Source: Formosa agariphila KMM 3901
Lineage (GTDB): Bacteria; Bacteroidota; Bacteroidia; Flavobacteriales; Flavobacteriaceae
DNA: 64,000 nucleotides
Direction: 5' to 3'
Assembly (NCBI RefSeq): GCF_000723205.1
Contig: NZ_HG315671.1
Location: 3,751,507-3,815,506, forward strand
Below, in pieces: positions 16,467-26,000 of this stretch. The translations under genes and the position numbers were made by a program. Position 1 is the first letter of the stretch. Each line of letters opens with the position of its first letter. Below the pieces are notes generated by a model. That model saw nothing but the letters and a program-made list of their open reading frames with translations, made no database searches and was not told where the DNA came from.

Positions 16467-18786
16467 ATATACTCACATAAAAAACACTCGCAGAGGTTTA
16501 TTGCTAAAGAATAGGTTGAGCGCCGTTGCTTTACTTTTATTGTTTTTTATCATGGCATCTTGTAGTATTAAAAAGCATATTCCAGAAGATGAATTACTTT
16601 ATAGAGGAGGCGAAGTTAACATAGAAACAGACTCTATTATTGCGGAAGAGGAACAACTTCAGGATGAGTTAGAAGCCATATTAAGACCCGAACCAAACAC
16701 TAAATTTTTAGGGGTTTACCCGGGACTATATTATTACTATATAAACCAGCGTGAAAAACCTGGCTTTATAAACAAATGGCTCTATGAAAAGATTGGAGAA
16801 GAACCTATTTACGCATCGGATGTTAAAACATACGAAGTAGACGATATCATAATAAACAGACTAGAAAATCACGGTTTTTTTTACAGCAGTTCGGCTTCAA
16901 CACTAGATAAAAATGAAGACGACAAAATAGCTAAAGCTATGTATTCTGTTTCCATAAAGCAGCCATATACCTTAGCAAGTTATCAATTAGACAGCTTACA
17001 AGAACCCATATACACTAGCATTCAAAGGAGTGTTAATAGATCAGAATTTAAAAAAGGTTTACGATTCGATTTAGATTTTCTAAAAACGGAACGGCAACGT
17101 ATCGACCATCATTTAAAGAGCAAAGGCTATTACAATTTTAATTCCGATTTCTTAATTTTCGAAGCAGATACCACACGTTACAGCTCTAGACAATTCGATT
17201 TATATTTAAGATTAAAGAGTGGTGTTCCCAAAAAATCACTTGTGCCTTATAGAGTAGAACAAATCAATATTTTTTCTAATTACGATATCGAAAATGATTC
17301 TATAACAAATGATACAATCCGATTTAATAATAAAAACTTTATCGAAACGGAATCGTATTTCAATCCAAAAGACTTAGACCCATTTATAACGCTTAAAGAA
17401 GGTGATTTTTACAATCCTAGAGCATCTAGAAACACAGCAAGACGCCTTTCTACAATCGGAACTTACAAATATGTTAATATTCAATATGAAGAAAAAGATT
17501 CATTATTAACAGATTCTACAGCCGTATTACATGCCAATATTTACTTATCGCCTTTAAATAAACGGTCTTTAAAAGCCGAGTTGCAGGCGGTCACAAAATC
17601 GAATAGTTTCGCTGGGCCTGCTTTAGAGTTTTCGTACAGCAACAGAAATTTATTTAAAGGTGGTGAAATTTTTAGTTTAAGCACCAATTTAGGGTACGAA
17701 TTTCAAATGGGAACGGATTCGGACGAGCCTAGCGCAAGTAGTACGTCTATTGGTATAAAAGGAGAAATTTTATTTCCTAAAGTGCTTTTTCCGTTTAAAA
17801 TTAGCGACAGCTTCTTCGACTATTCTATTCCAAAAACAAAAACCAGTTTGAGTATCGATTATTTAAACCGATCAGATTTATATCGCTTACTTTCTGGAAC
17901 TGCAGAATTTGGATATGTGTGGAATGAAAACAAGTATACGACCCACGAACTTAATCCGATTTCTATAAACTATAATAACTTAATTAAAACCACTCCTGAA
18001 TTCGACATTATACTCGAGGACAATCCGTTTTTACAGGAAAGTTTCGACCAAGAATTTATTGCTGGATTAAACTATTCCTTTATATATAATGAGATGGTCG
18101 ATGTGAATAAAACACATCAAATTTATGTTAATACTACTGTCGATATAGCAGGAAATGTGGTAAGCTTATTTGGTAAAGATAATTCAGATTCTAAAACAGA
18201 AACCTTTCTAGGATTAGAGTATGCGCAATACGCCAAATTAGATGTCGATTTTAGATATCACTTTAATTTTAGCAACGACCAGAAAATAGCCACAAGACTC
18301 TTTGCGGGATATGGATTACCATATGGAAATTCTGAATTAATGCCATATATTAAACAATACTATTCTGGTGGACCAAACAGTATTAGAGCATTTCGAATTC
18401 GTTCTTTAGGACCAGGAACTTATGAAGGTGTAGATGATGGTACCTACAACGATTTTGTTGATCAAACCGGAAATATTCGATTAGAAGCTAACTTAGAATA
18501 CCGTTTCCCGCTCTTTTCATTCTTTAAAGGCGCTCTATTTACAGATGCAGGAAACGTTTGGAATTCTAAAGAAAATGATGCTTTACCTGGCGGAAAAATT
18601 AGCTCAGATTTTATGCAACAATTAGGAATAGGTGTTGGTGTCGGAATTCGTGTAGACGTACAAGGTTTTGTAATTCGATTCGATTTCGCAGCACCCCTTC
18701 ACGATCCTACCTTAAAAGATGGAGAACGCTGGGATTTTCAGTATGACGAAACGCGATTTAATTTCGCTATTGGTTATCCGTTTTAA
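16459..18786 (+). CDS. tamL: TamL, lipoprotein BamA/TamA-family outer-membrane protein
   Basis: 775 residues. The N-terminus has a signal peptide with lipobox IMASC (Cys35), the feature that separates the Bacteroidota TamL from proteobacterial TamA. POTRA-like domains (about 60-360) come next, then a 16-strand Omp85 barrel ending in an aromatic residue (FNFAIGYPF). The barrel carries the SGGPNSIRAFRIRSLGPG segment, equivalent to the VRGF/Y motif of Omp85 loop 6. It is partner of the upstream TamB. The start is TTG 16459, overlapping the tamB stop; the first ATG (16551) would remove the signal peptide. Confidence 0.88.
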   Translation: MIKYTHIKNTRRGLLLKNRLSAVALLLLFFIMASCSIKKHIPEDELLYRGGEVNIETDSIIAEEEQLQDELEAILRPEPNTKFLGVYPGLYYYYINQREKPGFINKWLYEKIGEEPIYASDVKTYEVDDIIINRLENHGFFYSSSASTLDKNEDDKIAKAMYSVSIKQPYTLASYQLDSLQEPIYTSIQRSVNRSEFKKGLRFDLDFLKTERQRIDHHLKSKGYYNFNSDFLIFEADTTRYSSRQFDLYLRLKSGVPKKSLVPYRVEQINIFSNYDIENDSITNDTIRFNNKNFIETESYFNPKDLDPFITLKEGDFYNPRASRNTARRLSTIGTYKYVNIQYEEKDSLLTDSTAVLHANIYLSPLNKRSLKAELQAVTKSNSFAGPALEFSYSNRNLFKGGEIFSLSTNLGYEFQMGTDSDEPSASSTSIGIKGEILFPKVLFPFKISDSFFDYSIPKTKTSLSIDYLNRSDLYRLLSGTAEFGYVWNENKYTTHELNPISINYNNLIKTTPEFDIILEDNPFLQESFDQEFIAGLNYSFIYNEMVDVNKTHQIYVNTTVDIAGNVVSLFGKDNSDSKTETFLGLEYAQYAKLDVDFRYHFNFSNDQKIATRLFAGYGLPYGNSELMPYIKQYYSGGPNSIRAFRIRSLGPGTYEGVDDGTYNDFVDQTGNIRLEANLEYRFPLFSFFKGALFTDAGNVWNSKENDALPGGKISSDFMQQLGIGVGVGIRVDVQGFVIRFDFAAPLHDPTLKDGERWDFQYDETRFNFAIGYPF

Positions 18787-18847
18787 TTCCATCTACAAAC
18801 TTAAAATGGTTTAATATAAAAACAGAAACTAAACCATACTTAATCAC

Positions 18848-18855
18848 TAAATTTG
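18848..18855 (+). promoter_or_regulatory. -7 box TAAATTTG for the HipA-like/DUF3037 pair
   Basis: Perfect TAnnTTTG match 17 bp before ATG 18873. A palindromic stem (ATGGTTTA...TAAACCAT, 18805-18836) precedes it and could end tamL transcription, though it has no T-run. Confidence 0.45.
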
Positions 18856-18872
18856 CATTCTAGTTTTTAGGT

Positions 18873-19658
18873 ATGACACACAATTTTGAATTAAGACACG
18901 TTAACGTTACACGCTACATGATGGCGTTACGAGAAGGTGGTTCGCTACCTGCTTTAGCCGAAGCCGACGACGATTTTAAATACGTTTTAAAGTTTAAAGG
19001 CGCAGGACATGGCACCAAGGCATTAATTGCCGAGCTGATTGGCGGACAAATAGCCAAAGCCTTAAATTTACAATTACCCGAATTGGTTTTTGCGCATTTA
19101 GACGAAGCTTTTGGGCGCACAGAAGCCGACGAAGAAATTCAAGATCTTTTACAAGGTAGCCAAGGTTTAAATCTCGCTTTACATTTTTTATCTGGAGCCA
19201 TTACTTTCGATCCTGCAGTTACTATTGTAGATGAAACCTTAGCTTCTAAAATTGTCTGGCTTGATGCTTTTATCACTAATGTAGACCGTACATTTAAAAA
19301 CACCAATATGCTCATTTGGCATAAAGAACTTTGGCTAATAGACCACGGTGCATGTTTATATTTTCATCATTCCTGGAGCAACTGGGAACAATCGGCAAAA
19401 AGTCCGTTTAAACTCATTAAGGACCATGTTTTATTGCCACAAGCTTCAAAAATAAAAGCTGTAGATGCCGAGTTTAAAGCACTTTTAACTCCTGAACTAT
19501 TAAAAAGTATAGTTGATACTATACCTGATGTATGGTTACAATGGGAAGATATAAACGAAACTGCAGACGACATTCGTAAAGTGTACTTTAACTTCCTAAC
19601 TACTCGTCTAGCCCATTCTGAACTATTTGTAAATGAAATTGAACATGCAAGAGCTTAA
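18873..19658 (+). CDS. HipA-like kinase family protein
   Basis: 261 residues, much shorter than HipA toxins (about 430). A kinase-type core is visible. There is a Lys-containing strand with a Gly loop (YVLKFKGAGHGTKAL, 37-51). The catalytic loop is DAFITNVDRTFKNTN (131-145: Asp138, Asn143/Asn145). A metal-binding DHG at 157-159 replaces DFG. It belongs to the HipA_2-type stand-alone family, whose substrate is not known. It overlaps the DUF3037 gene by 14 nt; the two families commonly occur as neighbours, so they probably act together. A toxin-antitoxin role is possible but unproven, since no HipB-like DNA-binding partner is present. Confidence 0.82.
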   Translation: MTHNFELRHVNVTRYMMALREGGSLPALAEADDDFKYVLKFKGAGHGTKALIAELIGGQIAKALNLQLPELVFAHLDEAFGRTEADEEIQDLLQGSQGLNLALHFLSGAITFDPAVTIVDETLASKIVWLDAFITNVDRTFKNTNMLIWHKELWLIDHGACLYFHHSWSNWEQSAKSPFKLIKDHVLLPQASKIKAVDAEFKALLTPELLKSIVDTIPDVWLQWEDINETADDIRKVYFNFLTTRLAHSELFVNEIEHARA

Positions 19659-20028
19659 ATTATACGAATATGCCATAATTCGGGTTGTTCCGAAATTAGA
19701 GCGTGAAGAATTTATAAATATTGGTATTATACTGTTTAGTAAACGCCATAAATTTATAACGGTTTTACACGCTATTCCTACTGAAAAAATAAAACTATTT
19801 TCTGAAGATTTTGATATTGAACAACTTCAAAAAAACATAAAAGCTTTTGAAGCTACGGCCGATGGAACAACAGCTGGTGGCCCAATAGCAGAAATGGATA
19901 TTCCTTCTCGGTTTAGATGGCTAACAGCGGTTAGAAGTTCTGCCATACAAACCTCAAGACCACATCCTGGCATGTGTCATGATTTAGAAAAAACGGCCCA
20001 ACGTTTATTTGAAGAATTAGTTTTATGA
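19645..20028 (+). CDS. DUF3037 protein, partner of HipA-like kinase
   Basis: 127 residues from ATG 19645 (MQELKLYEYAIIRVVPK). An in-frame ATG at 19633 would add four residues; I prefer the later one because family members begin close to the LYEYAxIRVVP motif. The family signature YAIIRVVPKLEREEFINIGIILF is intact. Function unknown. The overlap with the HipA-like gene implies coupled translation. Confidence 0.8.
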   Translation: MQELKLYEYAIIRVVPKLEREEFINIGIILFSKRHKFITVLHAIPTEKIKLFSEDFDIEQLQKNIKAFEATADGTTAGGPIAEMDIPSRFRWLTAVRSSAIQTSRPHPGMCHDLEKTAQRLFEELVL

Positions 20029-20127
20029 TTTTATAATACGATGCATTGCATTACCATTTAATGCATTTAAGCTAAGATGGTTGAGAAGTAATATTTAAGT
20101 TTATGTCTATTAAAAAAACTGAATATT

Positions 20128-20316
20128 ATGGAACCTAAAAGCAGAAAAAATAAAGAAAACAATTTAGATACAGCCTTTGTAAAAGAAGAAAACAATCCTA
20201 CTCGCGATTATATTTTTCAAAAAGATAAAACCACAAAACGTACTAGTCTTGTTGTTATTATTTTTCTTTTAATACTCATTGCGGCTGTGGCAATTACTGC
20301 TATATTTTTAAACTAA
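20128..20316 (+). CDS. Small single-pass membrane protein
   Basis: 62 residues: a charged N-terminal part (about 1-40, Lys/Glu/Asn-rich) and one C-terminal transmembrane helix (TSLVVIIFLLILIAAVAITAIFL, residues about 39-61). The layout is tail-anchored with the N-terminus inside. No family recognised. It follows the DUF3037 gene by 99 nt and may or may not belong to the same transcript. Confidence 0.55.
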   Translation: MEPKSRKNKENNLDTAFVKEENNPTRDYIFQKDKTTKRTSLVVIIFLLILIAAVAITAIFLN

Positions 20317-20564
20317 TTTTACAAATATAGCTACATTTATACTATATAATTACACCATCTTTTCTACACATTTAATGATGGTTTCCTGAAACCTATTAAA
20401 ATTGAATGATTTTTAAAAAGGACTAGAAGTCAAACTGCTTTAAAATAAAAAAAGCATCCCAATTTTCAAGTTTGAAAAAAGGAAAGCCTTTCATTGGTTT
20501 AACAACTTAAACCTTAGATAAACATTACATTTATCTAACAACACAACTATCGTGTATTGCATAA

Positions 20565-20591
20565 AAAAAGCCTCAATTGCTTGAGGCTTTT
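20565..20591 (-). terminator. Terminator of tRNA-Asp copy 1
   Basis: Perfect 11-bp stem AAAAGCCTCAA/TTGAGGCTTTT with loop TTGC just downstream of the tRNA on the minus strand. A- and T-runs on both sides would let it work in both directions. Confidence 0.85.
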
Positions 20592-20601
20592 AGCAATATT
20601 G

Positions 20602-20675
20602 CGGTCTGGACGGGATTCGAACCCGCGACCCCCTGCGTGACAGGCAGGTATTCTAACCAGCTGAACTACCAGACC
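20602..20675 (-). tRNA. tRNA-Asp (GTC), copy 1
   Basis: 74 nt on the minus strand. Acceptor stem GGTCTGG/CCAGACC with discriminator G, anticodon stem CCTGC/GCAGG with loop CTGTCAC (anticodon GTC), T arm GCGGGTTCGAATCCCGT. The 3' CCA is not encoded and must be added. Identical to the copy at 21428-21501. Confidence 0.97.
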
Positions 20676-20693
20676 GTTGCGTTATTGCGAGTG

Positions 20694-20722
20694 CAAATAT
20701 ACATCCCTTTTTTATATTACAA
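20694..20722 (-). promoter_or_regulatory. Promoter of tRNA-Asp copy 1
   Basis: On the minus strand: TTG (20720-20722), 18-nt spacer, TATATTTG (20694-20701). Both elements and the spacing fit the flavobacterial consensus. Confidence 0.75.
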
Positions 20723-21267
20723 CTATAATTATTGAAAAATTTTAATATTTAAATTAAGTATTAAAAAACGAGAATCATAATACAATATAAAACAACTAAT
20801 TACAATAAAAACGTTGCGATACAAAGTCTATAATTTCTATGATATACGGGTAATATCTCAACATCTCTTCTAGATAATTAATATAACAGCTAAATCACGA
20901 CATCTCCCTAAAGTGTTCGAGTGGAGTCGAAAACAAAAAAACGCATTATTGAATTTAAACCAATATGCACTCCACCTAAAAAGTAAGTGAAATTAAAAAA
21001 CAGTTTGATTGTATCCTAAGTCAAGGATTATCATAAGAGATACATGACTTTGCTTAAATACCATTTAAATTTACGGTATTTAATCTCTAAACCTCTCTTC
21101 TATATTATTAGCAAAACAGTAAAATCATGATATCTCTCTAGGATGTTCGAGCGAAGTCGAGAACAAAGAAATATAGATTTTTTTCTGTTTAGATAAACTA
21201 CAATATATGCATAAACACAACTAAGAGGAATAATCCAAAGTAAATCAACATGAAAACAAAATACCCA
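20715..21267. other. Gene-free spacer between the two tRNA-Asp copies, with REP-like repeats
   Basis: About 550 bp with no credible gene. It holds two imperfect copies of a unit of roughly 75 bp: each begins near CTCTTCTA and ends with a palindromic core, GTTCGAGTGGAGTCGAAAAC at 20915-20934 and GTTCGAGCGAAGTCGAGAAC at 21145-21164. The core pairs TTCGA with TCGAA and resembles short intergenic palindromes common in Flavobacteriaceae. Confidence 0.6.
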
Positions 21268-21390
21268 TAAAATAAAAAAGCATCCCAATTTTCAAGTTTG
21301 AAAAAAGGAAAGCCTTTCATTGGTTTAACAACTTAAACCTTAGATAAACATTACATTTATCTAACAACACAACTACTTTGTATTGCATAA

Positions 21391-21417
21391 AAAAAGCCTC
21401 AATTGCTTGAGGCTTTT
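21391..21417 (-). terminator. Terminator of tRNA-Asp copy 2
   Basis: Same stem as at 20565-20591 (AAAAGCCTCAA/TTGAGGCTTTT). Confidence 0.85.
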
Positions 21418-21427
21418 AGCAATATTG

Positions 21428-21501
21428 CGGTCTGGACGGGATTCGAACCCGCGACCCCCTGCGTGACAGGCAGGTATTCTAACCAGCTGAACTACCAGAC
21501 C
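21428..21501 (-). tRNA. tRNA-Asp (GTC), copy 2
   Basis: Identical in all 74 positions to copy 1: anticodon GTC, all arms intact, CCA not encoded. Having the same tRNA twice in tandem raises gene dosage for Asp decoding. Confidence 0.97.
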
Positions 21502-21519
21502 GTTGCGTTATTGCGAGTG

Positions 21520-21549
21520 CAAATATACACTCCTTTTTTAAATACACAA
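21520..21549 (-). promoter_or_regulatory. Promoter of tRNA-Asp copy 2
   Basis: TTG (21547-21549), 19-nt spacer, TATATTTG (21520-21527) on the minus strand. The -7 box lies inside the duplicated segment and the -33 box outside it. Confidence 0.7.
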
Positions 21550-21583
21550 ACATTTTATTTGTTTTTTTTCGTCGCTCTATTCA

Positions 21584-22513
21584 CTACAAGAACTTAGAAC
21601 GCTCTACCATAAAGGTTGTCAATATGTTATCGAAATTTTTATTTATATCGGCTTCCACATATTTTATTTTATACTGAGCACATTTTAACTTTAAAGCTTC
21701 AAAATACTTTAAAATTTCAGTTTCATAATTCGCTTTAATAGTGCCGGCATAGACATTTATATAAGCACCTGTCTCAACATCTAAGAACCGTTTAGGTGTA
21801 TTATCGAAGTTAAAATGCAATTCCTTATCCTTATCAAACACATGAAACAGCACCACTTCGTGCTTATTATATTTTAAATGACGAAGGGCTTCAAATAATT
21901 GATCATCTTTTGCCGACTCTTGGAACATATCTGTAAAAAGAACAACCAAAGACCGTTTATGTAAATTTTCTGCAATGTGATGCAAGTACGTATAGGTATC
22001 TGTTGTTTTCTCCTTAGGATTGGATACAACCACACGTTCTAATTCATTAATTAGCATATGCCGATGTCTATCACTTCCTTTTTCTGGCGCATAATACTCG
22101 TAAGTATCGCTATATATACTTAAGCCTACAGCATCTCGTTGCCGTTTAAGCATATGCATAATAGACGCCGAAGCCAAAGATGAAAAAGCTATTTTATTTA
22201 GATGATTGAGTGAAAAGTTCTTAACATCTGGATAATGCATAGAACTACTATTATCAATGATAAGATGACAACGCAAATTGGTTTCTTCGTCGTAACGTTT
22301 GGTATATAATTTATCGGTTTTAGCAAACAACTTCCAGTCGATATGCTTTGTACTTTCCCCTTGATTATAAATTTTATGCTCGGCAAACTCTGCTGAAAAT
22401 CCATGAAACGGACTCTTATGCATACCAGCTATAAAGCCTTCAACAACTTGTTTTGCCAACAATTCCAGATTAACAAATCCGCCTACATGTTGTAACTCTT
22501 CTTTTAAATCCAT
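21584..22513 (-). CDS. DUF58 protein with von Willebrand A-like domain
   Basis: 309 residues, soluble. The DUF58 signature GESTKHIDWKLFAKTDKLYTKRY lies at about 52-74, followed by a MIDAS-type metal site DNSSSM at 87-92 (Asp87, Ser89, Ser91). DUF58 proteins usually sit next to a MoxR ATPase and act with it as chaperone-like systems; no MoxR gene is in this window, so the partner would be elsewhere. The family often belongs to the Bacteroides aerotolerance-type clusters. Downstream of trxA in the same direction, separated by a terminator. Confidence 0.85.
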   Translation of the reverse strand: MDLKEELQHVGGFVNLELLAKQVVEGFIAGMHKSPFHGFSAEFAEHKIYNQGESTKHIDWKLFAKTDKLYTKRYDEETNLRCHLIIDNSSSMHYPDVKNFSLNHLNKIAFSSLASASIMHMLKRQRDAVGLSIYSDTYEYYAPEKGSDRHRHMLINELERVVVSNPKEKTTDTYTYLHHIAENLHKRSLVVLFTDMFQESAKDDQLFEALRHLKYNKHEVVLFHVFDKDKELHFNFDNTPKRFLDVETGAYINVYAGTIKANYETEILKYFEALKLKCAQYKIKYVEADINKNFDNILTTFMVERSKFL

Positions 22514-22542
22514 GAATTGTTTTTAATACCATCTAAAAATAA

Positions 22543-22570
22543 AAAAGGTTTAGCACTAAGCCAAACCTTT
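22543..22570 (-). terminator. Terminator of trxA
   Basis: Stem AAAGGTTT/AAACCTTT just downstream of trxA on the minus strand, with T-rich flank. It separates trxA from the DUF58 gene. Confidence 0.65.
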
Positions 22571-22596
22571 AATTACATGTTATATGTTTATTTCTA

Positions 22597-22914
22597 TTAC
22601 AAAAGCTCATCGATAGCGTCTGTGTATGCTTTTTTAGGAGCAACACCTACTTGACGACCAACAACTTCTCCGTTTTGAAACACCAAAACAGTAGGAATGT
22701 TACGTACACCATATTTAGAAGCAAAGTCTTGATTTGCATCAACATCTACTTTACCTACTACAGCCTTACCATCGTATTCTGTACTAATTTCATCAATAAT
22801 TGGTCCTACCATACGGCAAGGTCCACACCAAGCTGCCCAAAAATCAACCACTACAGGTTTATCACTTTTTAATACAGTTTCTTCAAAATTCGCGTCTGTT
22901 ATTTCTAATGCCAT
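22597..22914 (-). CDS. trxA: Thioredoxin
   Basis: 105 residues, the normal length of thioredoxin 1. The active site is WCGPC with Cys30 and Cys33, and the cis-Pro loop (RNIPTVLVFQNGE) is intact. No signal peptide, so it acts in the cytoplasm as a general disulfide reductant. Its own -7 box lies 37 bp upstream. Confidence 0.97.
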   Translation of the reverse strand: MALEITDANFEETVLKSDKPVVVDFWAAWCGPCRMVGPIIDEISTEYDGKAVVGKVDVDANQDFASKYGVRNIPTVLVFQNGEVVGRQVGVAPKKAYTDAIDELL

Positions 22915-22950
22915 TATATTTATATTTTAAAAGTTCTACTTGTTATTATG

Positions 22951-22958
22951 CAAAATTA
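22951..22958 (-). promoter_or_regulatory. -7 box TAATTTTG for trxA
   Basis: Perfect TAnnTTTG match on the minus strand, 36 bp before the trxA start codon. No TTG at the standard -33 distance. Confidence 0.45.
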
Positions 22959-23046
22959 GTCAAAAATTTTGCGAAACCTTACATGCTTACTATTTGTTTT
23001 TTTTATTGCTAAATTGTCTTAATTGATGCTTTTAATCGTTGTTTAA

Positions 23047-26000
23047 TTAATTCAACTTATAAAATACATCGCGATCTTCTAACGCATGTAATAATTCTTG
23101 CGATATGGTTATCTTTTGCGTACGACTTACCATTGGTAATTTTACTTTATCTTCTAAATCATAAACTAAAAAATTCAACAGTTTAGTTCCAATATGCGTA
23201 TCAAACAATTGTTTTAAATCGGTGACTTTAGTTTCGGTTAAATTTGCAACGTTTAACTGTACAGATAGCTTTTTAGCATACTGATCCATAACATCGTGCA
23301 ACAACTGAAAACTATTAAATTGTATTCGCGGTTCACTCTTCTTTCCGGTATCTTTATTTACCCAACCTTCACGCACAAATACTTTAACATGCACAAAGCT
23401 ATTTACCACAAAAAAGTGTCTGAATTTTAAATAATCTTCACCAAAAATTCTAAACTCAAAACTGTCGTTATAATCATCTATAGTAAACATCGCCCAACCT
23501 TTTCCCATCTTACTAACGCGATGCTGCACATCTGTAATAACACCTCCAAAAGTAAGTTCGGCATTTAAACAGGCTTCTAAATTTCTGAGCATACTTAAAT
23601 TCGCATTACAGAAATTCTTCATTTCAATTCTAAAATCATCTAAAGGATGCCCTGATATATAAATACCAACAACTTCTTTTTCTCGAGCTAGCTTCTCCAT
23701 AGTTCCCCACTCTTCTGCCGGCGGCACTAGAGGCTCTTCTATTTGAACATCACTTGCTTCTCCAAATAAACTTACTTGCGCAGAATTTTCATTTTCCTGA
23801 TGCTTATTTCCGTATTTAACCGCTTTTTCTAAAAACGTGATGCCATCGCCTTCATCTTGGAAATACTGAGCACGATGCGTATCTGCAAAACAATCGAAAC
23901 CTCCCGCCAACGCAAGATTTTCGAATGCTTTTTTATTCGCTGCACGTAAATCGATACGTTTAGCAAAATCGAAGATAGATTTATAATGCCCGTCTTTTTC
24001 TCTATTCTCTACAATTGTCATTACCGCGCCATGTCCTACACCCTTTACAGCTCCCATACCAAAACGTACAGCATAATCATCGTTTACAGAGAACTTATAA
24101 AACGATTCATTTACGTCGGGACCAAGTACATCCAACTTCATACGTTTACATTCCTCCATAAAGAAGGTAACCTGCTTAATATCGTTCATATTATTCGATA
24201 ATACAGCGGCCATGTACTCGGCAGGATAATGCGCTTTTAAATAAGCGGTCTGATAAGCAATCCAAGCATAACATGTCGAGTGCGATTTGTTAAAGGCGTA
24301 ACTCGCAAAGGCTTCCCAGTCTTTCCAAATCTTCTCTAATTTCTTAGCATCATGACCTTTTGCACTTGCTTGATCAATGAATTTAGGTTTCATTTTATCC
24401 AGTACAGCAATTTGCTTTTTACCCATCGCCTTACGCAAGACATCGGCTTCACCTTTCGTGAAATCTGCCAACTTTTGCGATAAAAGCATTACTTGCTCTT
24501 GGTAAACCGTAATACCGTAGGTTTCTTTTAAGTACTCTTCCATCGCTGGTAAATCGTACTCAATTTCTTCATCTCCATGCTTTCTACTAATAAAGCTCGG
24601 GATATATTCCATTGGCCCTGGTCTATACAAGGCGTTCATGGCGATAAGGTCATCAAAAACAGTGGGCTTTAGCGCCTGCATGTGTTTTTGCATTCCAGGA
24701 GATTCGTATTGGAACACCCCAACCGTTTCCCCACGTTGGAACAACTCATATGTTTTAACATCGTCTAGCGGAAAATTCTCCGGATCAAGATCGATGTCGT
24801 GTTTTGCTTTTACAATTTTAACAGTGTCTTTAATTAGGGTTAACGTTTTTAACCCCAAGAAGTCCATTTTTAGTAACCCTGCATCTTCCACAACCGAGTT
24901 GTCAAACTGAGTAACATACAAATTAGAGTCTTTTGCCAAAGACACTGGAACGAACTTGGTAATATCGTCTGGCGTAATAATTACACCACAGGCATGAATC
25001 CCTGTATTTCTTACCGAGCCTTCTAAACGTCTCGCTAAGTTTAAGGTTTCTGCTTCAAGATTATTCCCTTCAGCTAGACTTATAAGCTCATTAACTTTCT
25101 CTAAATCTTCTGCTTTAAACTTTTCTTTTAACCCCTTTTCATCTAGTCCAAATATTTTATGAAGCTTAGACATATTAGGGATTAACTTCGCAATTCTATC
25201 GGCTTCAAAAAGTGGTAAATCTAATACACGTGCGGTATCTCGAATAGACGACTTTGCCGCCATAGTACCATACGTAATAATTTGTGCAACCTGATTACTT
25301 CCGTATTTTTCAATCACATAATCCATAACACGACTTCGACCTTCATCATCGAAATCAATATCGATATCGGGCATACTCACACGATCGGGATTCAAGAAAC
25401 GCTCGAAAAGCAGATTGTACAACATCGGGTCGATATTGGTAATCCATAAGCAATACGCGACTACAGATCCTGCGGCGGAACCACGCCCCGGACCTACAGA
25501 CACATCCATTTTTCGTGCCTCACGGATAAAATCTTCTACAATTAAGAAATACCCAGGATACCCTGTTTTTTCAATAACCGATAGTTCAAAATCTAATCGT
25601 TCAATTACTTCGGGTGAAAGCTCCTCACCATATCGGATTCTAGCACCTTTATATGTAATATCTCTTAGAAAAGCATTTTCTCCACGCTTTCCACCATCGA
25701 TATCATCTTCGGGGTGTTGAAATTTTTCTGGAATATCGAACTTAGGTAATAATACATTTCGAGCTAATTCGAAAACTTCAATTTTATCGACAACTTCCTG
25801 AATATTACTAATAGCTTCAGGAACATCTTTAAAGAGCGCCTTCATCTCGTCTGAAGACTTAAAATAATACTCTTGATTTGGCATACCATAACGGTAACCA
25901 CGACCACGACCTATTGGCGTAGATTGCTTTTCTCCATCGCGAACACATAATAAAATATCGTGTGCATTAGCATCTTTTTGGTCTACATAATACGTATTAT

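Larger units (their letters stand above)
20441..20714. repeat. Segmental duplication, copy 1 (contains tRNA-Asp)
   Basis: About 270 bp that recurs at 21268-21540 with only a few differences (one indel in an A-run; ATCG against ACTT before TGTATTGC). It covers the tRNA gene, its promoter -7 box, its terminator and about 120 bp of 3' flank including the short stem AAAGG/CCTTT. Confidence 0.9.
21268..21540. repeat. Segmental duplication, copy 2 (contains tRNA-Asp)
   Basis: Second copy of the unit at 20441-20714, in the same orientation and 826-827 bp away. The match ends just upstream of the tRNA -7 box, so the two genes have different -33 regions. Confidence 0.9.

Noticed and set aside
20715-21267. 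Integrated element between tRNA-Asp copies
   Set aside because: Only 550 bp with no integrase or cargo; a segmental duplication explains it better.
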